Part shown: one piece after another, positions 9,191 through 24,700 of the stretch
Layout of the letters: the number at the start of each line of letters is the position of its first letter
Numbering within the stretch: position 1 is the stretch's first letter
DNA from: Chrysopilus asiliformis
Taxonomy: Eukaryota; Arthropoda; Insecta; Diptera; Rhagionidae
Assembly (NCBI GenBank): GCA_964034945.1
Contig: OZ035961.1
Span: 87,066,124 to 87,130,123 of the forward strand
Length of the DNA: 64,000 nt
Direction: 5' to 3'
The notes under the pieces: generated by a model
The model's database searches: none
The model's input: only the letters and a program-made list of their open reading frames with translations
Told to the model about the DNA's origin: nothing
Program-made: the position numbers and the translations under genes

Positions 9191-11727
9191 ATGGATTCCG
9201 AAGGAAGTGTAATCGAGAGCCTGTCCGCCGTTGGGTATGTAATAAACTTCACTTTTTCGCGAAAATTTATGATGAAAAGAGTTTTATGCAGTTTTGTGCC
9301 TTGGAAAAGTTATCACTGAAAAAGTTCACAAATTTGCTAGCAAATTACAGAATTTGTGCTTATCATAGAAATGTAAAAGCGGCTGCTAAAATATTACAAA
9401 TTTCTATGTTGTGAAATAACTTTATGAATGAAATCCCAACTCTAGTATTTGAATTAAGTATTTAATCTCGAAATGATTGTAAGTGGCTGCTCTCTGATAT
9501 AATACCCCAATTGATAAGATATAACTATTGATTATTGTTATGAACATATTCATAACATTAATTTTGAACTGCAGTAAATAAGTTAATTAAATTTAAAAAT
9601 CTTAGAATTTCACGTTTTTCTCCTGGCCTTTTTGGGTCCATTATTTTTGGATTTCGAAGATGTGTATGTAAAAACTTATCCTTTTTTATAATTTTGTGAT
9701 ATATCTAAAAAAATGTATTTCATGTATATAATACTAAAGTAATTAGGAATTTGTTTAGTTACATATATATATGCCAACTGTAAACCTTTAAAAAGGCAAT
9801 TTACCTTTTGGTTTTTGTTATGAATAAAAAAATTATTCAATAAGTTGAATAACAATACAAGGGAAAGTTCCGAACCATGCAAACAAATCTTTTTTTTTCA
9901 ATTTTTTAGCTACCAAGGCAAATGCTTAGATCAAAATGTCCTGAAGGAAGTGATTTCTGGTGGCCCCAAGTCAGAATTATTTCGTGAAATTATCACTTGG
10001 ATTGCATATGAAATTCATATCTTAAAAAATACCGATGAGAAGGTAAATTACCTTATTTTTATAAGCACAGGAAAGTTTATATTATTTTCTTAAATTTATT
10101 TTATTTTTTTTAGGTTGGTAAAGACACGGACTTTAACGAATTTATGTTGGAACTGTCTGCCTTTTTGAAGGAAGTGACATGCCCTTATTCTCAATTTGTG
10201 GCCGGTCCACTAACTGATCGCTTTCAATCCAGAGATTCGCGACTTCTTTTATTCGATTTTCTCCTATCAGAATTGATGGCCCTTAAAATGAGCATCAAAC
10301 TGAAACCTGAGGAGACTTCGTATATTATTCCTATGGTAGTTCATTAAAAATATGTTTAAAAAAATTAAATTTTAATGTAATTTTTAATTTCAGTTTGAAA
10401 CTTCAACAGCAAATGCTTTGCAGAGTATCACAAAAGAATTAAATTTAGGGAAACCGCCAGATAACATTTCAGCGAAAGCCCTATTTGACAAGATTGCATT
10501 TAGAATCGAAGAAGCGGTTAAAAAGACTGATCCTAAGAAACTTTCCCAACCCCTGTTTAAAACAAATCAACCTCTGACTGATGCCCAATGGGACAAACTG
10601 GAGAAAATGCACAAAGAACTCGATAAAGAATACAATTTGCGAAGGCAAATGTTGTTAACAAGATTGGAAGTCACCATTCAATCATTTCAGGTAAAATAAA
10701 ATGGAGAAATGTGCAAAATTTGCGATTGCAATTGGACTTTTTTTAGTGGTCGGAAAAAATGAAGGGTCGAGAAGACGAAATCGTAAACACGTATCAAAAG
10801 AAGAAACAGGAACTCGAGCAAATCGGAATGGCTGCAGATATTGCCGCCTTATTGGCTGCGCGGACTGATTTGGCGATCATAGAAAAGACAAGTAACGCAA
10901 ATGTTAGAAAGAATACGGGTTCGAAAATACAGAAACACGTCATTGGACGGGTAAAAACTAAGATTTTGTTAACATTTAGTATTTTATTATGGATTTTTTC
11001 AAAGGTACCGGATCGCGGCGGTAGGGCGTATGAACATGCTCCACCGCCTCCGGAAATGCCATCGTGGCAGCAAAATCGAAGCAGTGGACCTGCTGGGGGT
11101 GGTGGTGGTGGCAGAGGTGGGGGTGGCGGCAGAGGTGGTAGAGGTGGCCAATCGAATAGGGTAAATCTAAAACACACATCTGAACTTTCTATTTTCTAAG
11201 ACAATTTTTTAAGGGTGGTGGTGGTTTTGGAGGGGGTGGCGGCCAAGGCAACAACAATTGGCAGCAACAACAACAGCGGCCGCAATTCCAAAGCCAAGGG
11301 AGTTTTGAACAGCGACAGCAATACGATAATCAGCAAAACAGCCAATGGTCTCGTGGCGGCGGCGGACATGCTGGAGGTGGTGGTGGTGGTGGGGGTGGAC
11401 GCGTTCAGGGTGGTTGGGCTCAGTATGGTAAAATGCATAAATTTATCTTTGAGAAATTATTAGAACCGTTATTTTAAAGGCGTTGCTGATAAAGGTGGCT
11501 ATAATCAAAGGAGCGATGATGGCAGATATGGTGGCGGCGACAATAATTCTCACGGTGGAGGTAATAATTACTACTCACAAGGCGGTGGTGGACATCAAGA
11601 CCAAAACTATCGTCAAAATGACGGCAATCGTGGTGGCGGCGGTGGAAACTATGGTGGGAATGATAGAGGCGGAAACTCTTATAGAGGCCGCTCTAATTAC
11701 AATCGTGGAGGCGGTAATAGGCGTTAA
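9191..11727 (+). CDS. FAM98: FAM98-family RNA-binding protein
   Basis: Eight coding exons with matching phases: 9191-9234, 9910-10042, 10114-10335, 10394-10690, 10747-10950, 11005-11160, 11214-11427, 11480-11727, giving about 505 residues. The N-terminal part (about 1-330) matches the FAM98 (DUF2465) family: MDSEGSVIESLSAVGYQG, CPYSQFVAGPL, SRLLLFDFLLSEL, then a charged helical region (KKKQELEQIGMAADIAAL). The C-terminal 170 residues are Gly/Arg/Gln-rich with RGG and RGRS repeats, as in animal FAM98A/B. Known members work with DDX1 and the RTCB tRNA-ligase complex and are arginine-methylated; the same role here is inferred. Introns are short except the first (675 bases). An AATAAA lies 115 bases past the stop. 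Exon 7-8 borders in the Gly-rich part could shift by a codon. Confidence 0.9.
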
Positions 11728-11842
11728 ATGTTTGTCTATCTCTTTTCTCAAATTTTCTTTCGATTCTCAAATAATTGTAAAAAATTCACATAATTTAAAT
11801 ATTGTAAGTTTCTATTTGTAAATTTAATTTTCAAGATTTATT

Positions 11843-11848
11843 AATAAA
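11843..11848 (+). terminator. Polyadenylation signal of the FAM98 gene
   Basis: AATAAA in an AT-rich region, 115 bases after the FAM98 stop codon; it is the first such hexamer downstream. Cleavage would fall shortly after it. Confidence 0.6.
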
Positions 11849-13287
11849 TTAAGTTTTTATTTACTCTTAATAGCAAAAATTACGTTTTATTTTTAACAAG
11901 TAATAACTTTCTTTCAATATTTTTTTTTGAAAGACTGAAAATTTGAAGATCTTTTCTAGGAGATTGTTCTCTCATTGTTAACACTAACAGCCATTTACAC
12001 AGTTTTTATAGAAATTCAAGCTATAGTTAGCCCATTGACGATTCATTGACGAAGTTCCTATTGTGGTCCAAACGGCCTTTTTGTGAGTTTTCACACGACA
12101 CATACATGGCATGTTGCAAGGGACTGTCCATAAAATATGTCACGCTTTATGGGAAAAAGAGATCTGTGGTGGTGTCGGCGCACAGTAGGAAAAGTTATAT
12201 AGAGGTGGAGAATCAAATAAATAGGATCAAAATGCGTGCACCGATTTTCATGAGCATATTGTTGTATTTGTAAGTACAAAATATTTTGAAAAAATCAAAA
12301 TGGGAACCCTAGTTGACATATTTGGCAAATCGATCCTATAGAATACCCAACTTGAGGAGTATCAAATGAAAGAGCGTGGAAAAAGGATTCCAAAAATGCA
12401 ATGTAACCTCCATTTAACAAAATCCCTATGTAATGAAATTCTCTATGAAACAAATTTTTTTTGTCCTATATTTCGTTATATAATTAAAAAATAAACAATT
12501 TTTCTTGAAATTGCCAAAAAAAAAAGTTTTAGGCCCCCGGGAAAATCATTTGCATGAAATATTTCGCATTATCTGGAAAAAAATCTAAAAACTGCTATCC
12601 TCCACAAAGTTTATAATGTGCTATCCTTTACAAGTTATAGTACCTGAAATCCAGTGAAACTTTTGGTTAAGAGAGAAATAGGTGACAGCACAATGCTCAA
12701 CGCCGCTCAAAAGATAGATAAATTCATCTATCCCTATCAGCATATCTTCAACACTTTTTCAAAGTCTCAACATTTTGAGCTAAATTATTTTATTTCCGTT
12801 AGAATTCTTCTTTAAAGGCCTATTAAAAACAATATTTGTGCAAAAGTAATGGTATGTGAAAGGACGGGTATCTGAAAAAATTGTTTTGAGATGTATCGGA
12901 TTTCGGGTAGACTTAATTTGCGAAAATTACTGAACATTTTCTGTAGTATTTAATATCATTGAGTTACTTTATTTTTTCTCATTCTAAAATATTTTGTAAA
13001 ACTGTTCAATTCAATAAATATTTTTTGTTAAAATAATCAATATTTGTTTGATTACGAGCCATCTTACAAGCGAAAACTGATGAAGAGAAACGAGGGGGAA
13101 AAGAGTCCAAAAAGTCTAAAATTAGCGTGCAATTTCCAATTTAATAATATATTTATTTATGATCTCATCAAAATAACAAACTATCAAATTCACAGGCAAC
13201 ATAATTTTATTTTATGTATTTTTTATATGGATGTCTGAAGTCTTCATATCAGATTTACAGTTAATTCAATATTACCATAAAATGCAA
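11849..13287. other. Intergenic between convergent genes, repeat fragment inside
   Basis: No gene recognised between the 3' ends of FAM98 (+) and YME1L (-). Around 12120-12145 there is a fragment (TCCATAAAATATGTCACGC) that recurs inverted near 62100, a dispersed repeat of unknown family. The rest is AT-rich and presumably includes the YME1L 3' UTR. Confidence 0.45.
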
Positions 13288-16451
<3,164 letters not shown>

Positions 16452-16998
16452 TTTAATTTGACCTATCCAATCGCCAGCAATTAACCTATTTATCGACTTT
16501 TCTACAATTTTTCACCAAATCTACAAGAATAAAATAAAAACCACCGTCATAACCTTTTTGCTCTTCGGTCAAATGGGATGTCAGAAAATACCCCTTAGTT
16601 TTATATGTGTTCCATTGCACTAAACCAAGGTTTTTTTTAATTCGAAAATTGATTTCTTGCAATAAACAATTTTCAACTTTGAAACTAGAGCGACTTAATA
16701 ACCAGAGTGTGATCAATCTGAAATCAGCTGTTGACGCATTTTCTTCAAAATAAATTTCTTATAATCACACGTCTACAAAATAACAACTGAGATCTTTAAA
16801 TATGGAAATATTTCTAATTTTTTGAGGGTTAAGAAAAATTTAATTCACGTAAATTGCTTAAAAAATCGAAAATAAAATGAGAAATTTCTCATGACAAAAC
16901 AAAAAATTCCAAAAGTCTACTTTCAAATATGGACGTTTCAAACAGTCCATATTCGAATTATAGTAAAAATTACCAACACTTTAGTTATTAAGTCGCTC

Positions 16999-17422
16999 CA
17001 TTGAATATGTACAAATATAGAAGAATAATGATTAGTTTTCACCTTGGGCCGATGGTGGCGAAAGTGTCTGCGGTTCAAGTATTAAATAAAAATCCCCCAA
17101 ACTTAAAGCTTAGGTATGTGTATTAACTAAAATACCCTAAAACTTTAAGCACAATGGGAAATTTGTAATCGCAATGATCGCGGTTTATCATTGTGTGCTG
17201 TACGTGTTCAGTTCATTCCTCGTATGACACCATAAGAATCAACGCAACACCGCTTTGCTTCTTAAATGTGTGCGTGCTTTTTGGTCTGGGATATTTGTGG
17301 GGAAATTCTCAATTTGAATCTAAACTAAAAGCTACAAGATTACATAAAAATGATCACTATCGCCACCATCGGCCCAAGGTGAAAACTAGTCATTATTCTT
17401 CTATATTTGTACATATTCAATG
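16999..17422. mobile_element. Fold-back element with 63-bp inverted arms
   Basis: Positions 16999-17061 and 17360-17422 are inverted copies of one another over 63 bases with about two mismatches (both hold CACCTTGGGCCGATGGTGGC or its complement). About 300 bases separate them and encode nothing. Homology continues more weakly outward on both sides (TTAAGTCGCTC against TTAGAGCGAC). A non-autonomous DNA transposon or fold-back element fits; target-site duplication is not clear. Confidence 0.8.
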
Positions 17423-18060
17423 GTCGCTCTAAGTGAAATTACAGTATTTCTTTATTTTCGGAATTATAGAAAGCATACAAATCAAACATGTTAATTAAAA
17501 TTTCTCGCTTACTTTCCCAGTACTGTAAGCAGGAGCGTATGTAAGGGAGATTGAGAATCAAAATTCTTAAAAAGCAGCAGCGAAGCAAAAACGGTGATTA
17601 CATTGGAAGTGGTGTGTTTGATTACGTGCCGAAGTGATAATAAGATGAAGTATGGGATTGGTATAGGGGTGAGGCACGTAGGGTATGACGTCCGAAACTG
17701 AAAATTTCAAATGTATCGGGCTGTGATTGGCTAAACTGAAAACTATTTCAGTTTTCCAACTTGAAGTGGTTAAAATCGTAGCCTAGAAATGCCATGGTGC
17801 AAGTTCGTCTAACTGAGCTAGCTCTTCTTAGCATTTTTAGAAAAATATCTATAAAATAGATAGGGCAGTCTATTAACTCCAATTAGTACAGTTTATTGGG
17901 CCAGTTGCAATACCTTTTTCTTCAGATTAGAACAGTCTGTATACAATTTTTTAATTTATTTAAACAATTACGACTTTCCAAATTTTTTTGATACCTCAGA
18001 CATGAGTTTTTTTATTATATTAACCGATTTATGTTATATTGGTAATTATATGTAACATTA

Positions 18061-18452
18061 GTTGCGTTTTTTTAATGTTCTGAAGCAGTTCAGAACAAGC
18101 TTTCCATACAAAATCCTGCACCACCTTTTCAACTCGAACAGCGCTTGGAACAAAGGGAAATTTTATACGGTAATGTACGGTAATGAAATGCTGCTAACTT
18201 CAACATAATAAATCTGACATTTTATTCTCAATTAAGGATTTTGTGCTGGTGGTTTGTTGGTTCTGTTCGACAGCGAAATAGTTTCAATCATGGGAGATAG
18301 CGAATCGTGATTAAATCAAGAAAATATAGCACTAACGGCGTACTGATGTAACCAACATGAAGTTAGTTGCCATTCGAACTCAATGAAATTTCCCACTTAC
18401 TCTGGATCGTTTTTTTAATGTTCCGTGTTCTAGAACATTAAAAAAACGCAAC
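18061..18452. mobile_element. TA-flanked MITE, 392 bp
   Basis: Termini are GTTGCGTTTTTTTAATGTTC and its exact complement, bordered on each side by TA (18059-18060 and 18453-18454), as for Tc1/mariner-like target duplication. The left end also contains a small hairpin (GTTCTGAAGCAGTTCAGAAC) and the right end a second inverted repeat around TTCTAGAA. No coding capacity. It lies about 340 bases upstream of the PIP5K start codon. A related short element is at 54629-54743. Confidence 0.8.
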
Positions 18453-18792
18453 TAATGAATCAAATTTTTAAAGCTTTTCGCGCGCGTTTCTCTGCTTGGC
18501 GGCTATTTTTGCACATCCCATTGTTCACTCTCCAGATTATAGGGTCGAGTAGTCTAAACGGCACCTAAATTATTTGGTTTTTTCTCAAAAAAGGTAATTT
18601 TGAGGGTACTTTTATCATTTGTGGAAATCAAAGCGCCGCACTCTGACATTGTTTTCTCATTTTTTGTGATAGTGTGATTAGTGTAATTTTCTGTAAAATT
18701 TTAAGGAAAACAGTGAAGTGTTGCTGTGAAATCGAATAAAAGTTGGATATGAGGATTGAAAATCGCGAATTATCCGAATAGTGCACAGAAAA

Positions 18793-21700
18793 ATGGCTTC
18801 CGGCGATGGAATTGATTCGATTGAGTTGGAATCAACAAACTCAAATCTTCGCAATGCAAATGAAGTCGGACAGAGTGCAAGAGCATCGGATGACAATGGT
18901 AAAAGAGATAAAGAACGTAGAATTAAATTCATTTATTCGTTACAATTTGTGTCAAAGCGAAGCGAAATTTGTTTTTCTCGTTTTTTATCGCACTGGAAAA
19001 ATTGCGGCTCCCATTTAATCACCAGGCCGAAGGTTTCTCCGCCCCTCCATTCATTATCAGTTTTTTTTTCCTATTTTACCTTTAATAAATCAAATCTGCT
19101 GCCTCGCCAGAAAGCTCGACTATCAGTTTTGGATTAGGACGAAACGAAAAACAGATCAGTTTTCATCTTAATTCGGTTTGATAGCGGGCCGAGCTGAGCC
19201 TCCGATGTCTCACCCAAAAATTTGCAATACTGAATTGATGCATTTGTCAAGACATAATTGGAGTTGCGATGGCACTTTCAATAAAAAATACGCGATTGTC
19301 TGCCTACCTCTCTATGTAAGTCTACCCAGCCCACCCCGAGGCTCTTCATTTACCTAATCTCAAGTGAAATAGTTTCACCTCGTCTTCTCGAACTGAAAAG
19401 CAAGTAAAAAGATTGCTGTCAATGAAAAAAAAGTAAAACTTTGATTTACGGTTTTACGTCATTGAAACAGCAAATTATCACTTATGGAAAACAATGGGCT
19501 GAGCGTATCTTTTTTTATGGTTGGCACTTAGCAAACTTTTATCAGTAATTTGTAGAATATTTAGAGCTCGGTTTGCTTCTAATTGCGAGAAGTTTTCAAC
19601 TTCTGCCGTGATTTATACTAATTCAAGGAAATGATGAATAATAGCACATGGGTTTTTACACCTTACCCTTCTCAGTTGAATTTGGAATACTTAGCCTTTA
19701 AAGGCCAATGACCAAATCACTTGAATAGTGTCATTAACAATGACGACACTCGGATAATTTGAATGAATTTCGATAATCAATCCAAAATATATCCAACTTA
19801 TCGAGTCGTCATCTTGACCTAGTCGTTTTTATACATAGTTTTTTGAGGAATTTTTTTGTGCAACTGGAACGCAGTCCGCTTTACATTAAAAAAAATCAAA
19901 GAGATTGGAGTTAATATTCTTCACCAACAACAATAAATGAGAACACATTTTTTGGTTCGGAGACTGACAAATATATTTTGTGGGGAAATTCCGACTAAAA
20001 TTTTGTGAATCATCAGGAAAAAGTTAAGGTCGACGAGGAAACTAAATTTCCAACGACAAAATATTATGCAAGTTTTTAAGAAATCACGTGGAAATAATAA
20101 AATTGGAAAATTACGAATGCAAAATAAAAACATCCGAGTTGTTGTAAATATTTTGAAAGAAAACAATTTTATAGTAGACCAGTAATTGTTATTGTAAATA
20201 TAAAAAATTATATTTTATTTGCGGAAGTTTGAACTTAAAATAATACACCTACAGCCGGATTTTGTTCCTTCAGAGCAGGTTCAATCATTTGGATCAAAGC
20301 TTACACGGGCACATTCAGTATAAATACCCCTAATGGTTTATTTAAAAATAAACGTCAAAACACATCGTTTTTAATTATGTATTGGCATTCCACTTAGAAT
20401 TCAGTATTTATCTTTAAAACATTGTTTATGCGATACAATAGTATCTCGATAATCCGAATAATTTTAAATGCCAAAGTCAAATATAAATTAGGGTTGCCAT
20501 TCCATTCTCTTTCTCCCCGGACGCTGTCTTCTATTGAAGGATGTGCGAAGGTGTTGTTTTTTCTTTCGACTTTCGACAGAGAGCAGCAAAATGCAGTCCT
20601 AGTAGTGCACGGGCACCTTAAAAAAATTCCGTCAAACGCCTTAAATAGAGGACAATGTCTAGGGAAAAACATAGCAAAAGCTATAATTGCCAATCTGGCA
20701 ATCATTGGAGACCCGTATGGTGATATTCGTATCAAAATTCGAACAGTTGTACCAAAATTCCACTTTGAAGTCAAACTTTCCAATAAGAATTTTTATACCC
20801 GTATGGTGAAACCAAAGGGTATATTAACTTTGCTTTACCGTTTGTAACGCCAAGATCCCGTCATCACACACAAAAATGAATTACATCAGTGTGTTTAGAA
20901 TGATAAAAAAAATTGAATTTTCCATGTCCGTCCGTCTGTCCGTCCGTCCGTCCGTCTGTCCGTCCGTCCGTCTGTCCGTCTGTCCGTCTGTCTGTGGCGC
21001 GGATTGCGGGCGCACGGATTGAGCTAGAGACTTGAAATTTTGTGTGGATCCGTTTTTCGTAAAATGCGAGGCTAAGTTCGTTAATGGGCAAAAATGGTCC
21101 ATTAGGGGGGGTACCCCCCATACGAACGAAATCGTTTTTTGCGAATATCTCAAAAACGGTAAATGTTATCAAAAAAGTTCAAGAACAAAAGTTATTTAGG
21201 ATATGATTCTACATAAAACTCCCATACATCAAAATCCGATTGGAATAAGTTTTAAAAAATCTTATTGGAAAGTTTGCCTTCAAAGTGGAATTTTGATACA
21301 ACTGTTCGAATTTTGATACGAATATCACCATACGGGTCTTGAATAATTGCCGGATTGGCAATTATAGCTTTTGTTATGTTTAAAATTGATTCCAATCAGA
21401 TTTTGATGTATGGGAGTTTTATGTAGAATCATATCCTAAATAACTTTTGTTCTTGCACTTTTTTGATAAGATGCACCGTTTTTGAGATATTCACAAAAAC
21501 CGTTTTCGTTCGTATCGGGGGTACCCCCCCTAATGGTCCATTTTTGCCCATTAACGAACTTAGCCTCGCATTTTATGAAAAACGGATCTGCGCAAAATTT
21601 CAAGTCTCTAGCTCAATCCGTGCGCCCGCAATCCGCGCCACAGACAGACAGACAGACAGACGGACGGACATGCCAAATTCAACTTTTTTTTATAATTCTA

Positions 21701-24700
21701 AACACACTGATGTAATTCATTTTTGTGTGTGATGACGGGATCTTGGCGTTACAAACGGTAAGGCAAAGTTAGTATACCCTTTGGTTTCACCATACGGGTA
21801 TAAAAACGGGAAGGCAAGGCAACCCTAGCTTAAATTGATCTAACAGCCGCTAGTGAAGCGGCTTTGTGAGGTTCGAATTTAACGCCGCGAACTTTCAAAT
21901 GTCAGAAAGCACCGCCTAAAAAATGCTGTCCTAGGTAGGAGCCTTTATACTAGAACCCAGCCTCAATATCTAGCCTAAGTAAATTTACCAAATCATGGAA
22001 GAAAAATCATATTGTGAATTGCCGGTTTGAATTTGTTGTGCTCATCTAAAATTTACATCCGGCTAGTGGCGATTTTGACTAGTGGCAAAATTTTTCTAGT
22101 GGCGAAAAACTAGTGGCGAAAAAGTCTATTCGGAATTTCGAGGTTTCGGATTGTCAAGTTTTATGTTTAAAAAAAGTGGGCTCATCGATCAATATTTAAA
22201 TGTCGTGAACGTTTCTTGTTCGCGTTATCGTCTGTGTTTTCGTCCGTAACTGTTCTTCATCTTTTACGGAAACACAAACACTCGCAAGACACGAAGAACA
22301 GTTACAGACGATAACGCGAACAACAAACGTTCACGACACTAAGAGACTAAATAAAAATTAAAAAAACCAGTATATTTGTTTACTTACTGAAACCTTACTG
22401 AATTTGTTTAATTAATTAATTTGTTTATTTATTTATTTTAATATTTTTTACACATCTGACAAGAATAAACATTAAGAAACCATAAAACAAAAATTTTAAT
22501 CGCAAACATGAAAACCACGACGATGATGTCCCCAGTATAATTAAAAATTAACGGGAGTCTTTATTTTTGTAATCTGTAAAAGAACATAATTGGAAAACCA
22601 GAACTGTAAAGTACAGAATCCATCTCGAAGATGATTACATACGTAATTGAAACGTCGAGAAACTCAAAAACAATAAAAAAAAACTAAGGAACATCAAAAC
22701 ACATAGTTTTTGATTTAAATGTCCTATTAAATATTGACCGAAGATCCCGCTGTATTTATATAAGTACTACTGTATATCGTAAAAGTGTTTAAATAACACA
22801 AGCAAACATCATTAGCTACTTTAGAGTTTGAAAATCATTAACTGAGCAATTATATAATTGGAAATATTATTAAATGTTACCATGTGTGCACCCAGAAACA
22901 ATGGTGTGACTAATAATGCAAAAACATTACATATAGCACAGAAAATTTCACGGAATTCATTATTGTTTAGATTACAGGAGGAATGTGAGAAAAATTCAAT
23001 TTGATTAAAATGTATTAACCATCAATTATATAATTAGCTATTCGAGTTTTATTATATCAGCGTTGAATTCCGAACAAGTATGATATAAACGTACTCGACA
23101 TGATGGACATAACGCTGATCCCCTGGGATGAACGTGATTCTAGTTTGTTTTTCATCTTCAGCTTGGAGAGCGTTTTCTAAATTATCATATTCTTGTTGAG
23201 GGTTTAGCGTACATATATTTACATTAATTTTCGTTTAAGTAATTTCCTTGAATGTATTACAAACGTTTAATAAAATCATTTAGATTGACTATTTGTATTA
23301 CTGAAATTTGAAGCTTAAAGTTTTTTAAAGGTTACCAAAACATGTGTTGGCTGTATAAAATCATATGTCAGATGCTATATAACTAATAAACTTAATTTAA
23401 TTATGGCATTAAATTTTATGGTTTGTTTTATTTTGCAATTAGATTGATTTTGGCCAATAAAAATGTTTACTTTCTAGTCAGACTCCTACGAAATCGAAAA
23501 ATAAGGCAAATTATAATTTAACAATTTACATTTTTTCCCCAAGTGTTAGACAAGGTTTTAATGACATTATCCTTAAATTACTTTTTGTTACTTATCTATG
23601 CTTAATTTAAGTTTCTGTACTGAATTTCATGGTGAAATCTGTAATTGCGCGATTTGCAAAGGAATCGAGATAAAATTTCATATGCGTCGCATTTAACGAA
23701 GCCGACTGGTATCTTTGAGGTTTTAGAAGCTCCATCGGTTCGCTAGAAAAAGGTCATCAATTATCCATTCACCATTGCGAACAAAATGTTTCTCGAAACA
23801 GGGGGATAATAATTATTTTTTTTTCGACAATTAAAATTACGGTTTGATGTGCCACATAACAATTGTTATGGATACATATCAGAAATAGAATATTTACATT
23901 CATTTCTTATTCGTCTGTATCCTGAAGTCAATAGTACCTCGGGTTTATTTAAATTGAAATTAGATTTTATGTAGGTACATGTAAAAAGGTTATAATATTG
24001 CTTAAGCGAATCTAAAATGATGCGAAAGTGGCAATTTAAGTTTTTAAAACTCGTATTTCGCATCTAATATTTCCTCTTCCGATTCTCGTTTTTCTGATTT
24101 TTGAATGTAATTAATGCCATCAATCAGATAGATTTTGTATTGTACATTTGAATAATTTTTTATTATCGACAAATAATCTACTCAATTTCACGCTTATAAA
24201 TTTTAAATTAGATCAATTTATTTATTCCTTAAATTTTTCCCACAAATACTTTTTTTAGAGCGAGATCAAATTTCTGGGACGGATGGCAGATCAGCAACGC
24301 AAGATGTAAGAAAAACTTTGTTTATAGTCATATTTTAAAAATTACATAAATGAGAATATCAATATATTTCCTTTTTTTATTAAATAGGGACGCCCCTCAA
24401 GCCAAAGATATGCAAAATCGGATAAAGAAAGGAAGATCGGACATAGGCGTGTCGGTGAGGGTGGCGAGATAACATACAAAAAAATTCAAACATCCCAAAT
24501 TATGGGCTCGATTCAACTGGGTATACAACATACAGTAAGGATAATTTTTTATGATTATTTAGTGTTTGATCTTAAAATTTTAAGGCGTCGTTTACACCTG
24601 ACATTTGATTCCGCACATTTTATTCTGCGACACAAAATTCAAGTTGCACAACCGTTTACACCACGGCACAAAATTCTGAAATTTATTTCTATAAGACGCC

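Larger units (their letters stand above)
16452..18792. other. Intergenic between divergent YME1L and PIP5K genes
   Basis: The 2.3-kb space contains both promoters, a fold-back element (16999-17422) and a MITE (18061-18452). Sequence nearest the YME1L start (16452-16990) and the PIP5K start (18453-18792) shows no clear TATA box or recognised motif. No further gene is supported. Confidence 0.5.
18899..24258 (+). other. PIP5K intron 1 (5.4 kb)
   Basis: Donor ATG|GTAAAA, acceptor CTTTTTTTAG. The first kilobase is less AT-rich than the rest and could hold enhancers or alternative first exons. It contains nested mini-me-like elements (20668-21802) and a palindromic hairpin (22201-22338). No other gene is supported inside. 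Confidence 0.7.

Noticed and set aside
10794..11177. Pro-rich minus-strand frames opposite FAM98
   Set aside because: They are antisense shadows of the Gly-rich coding exons and have no independent support.
20422..20847. 141-codon plus-strand frame and its 129-codon minus partner
   Set aside because: They span the end of a mini-me-like repeat and intron sequence; parts of the same peptide recur wherever the repeat does.
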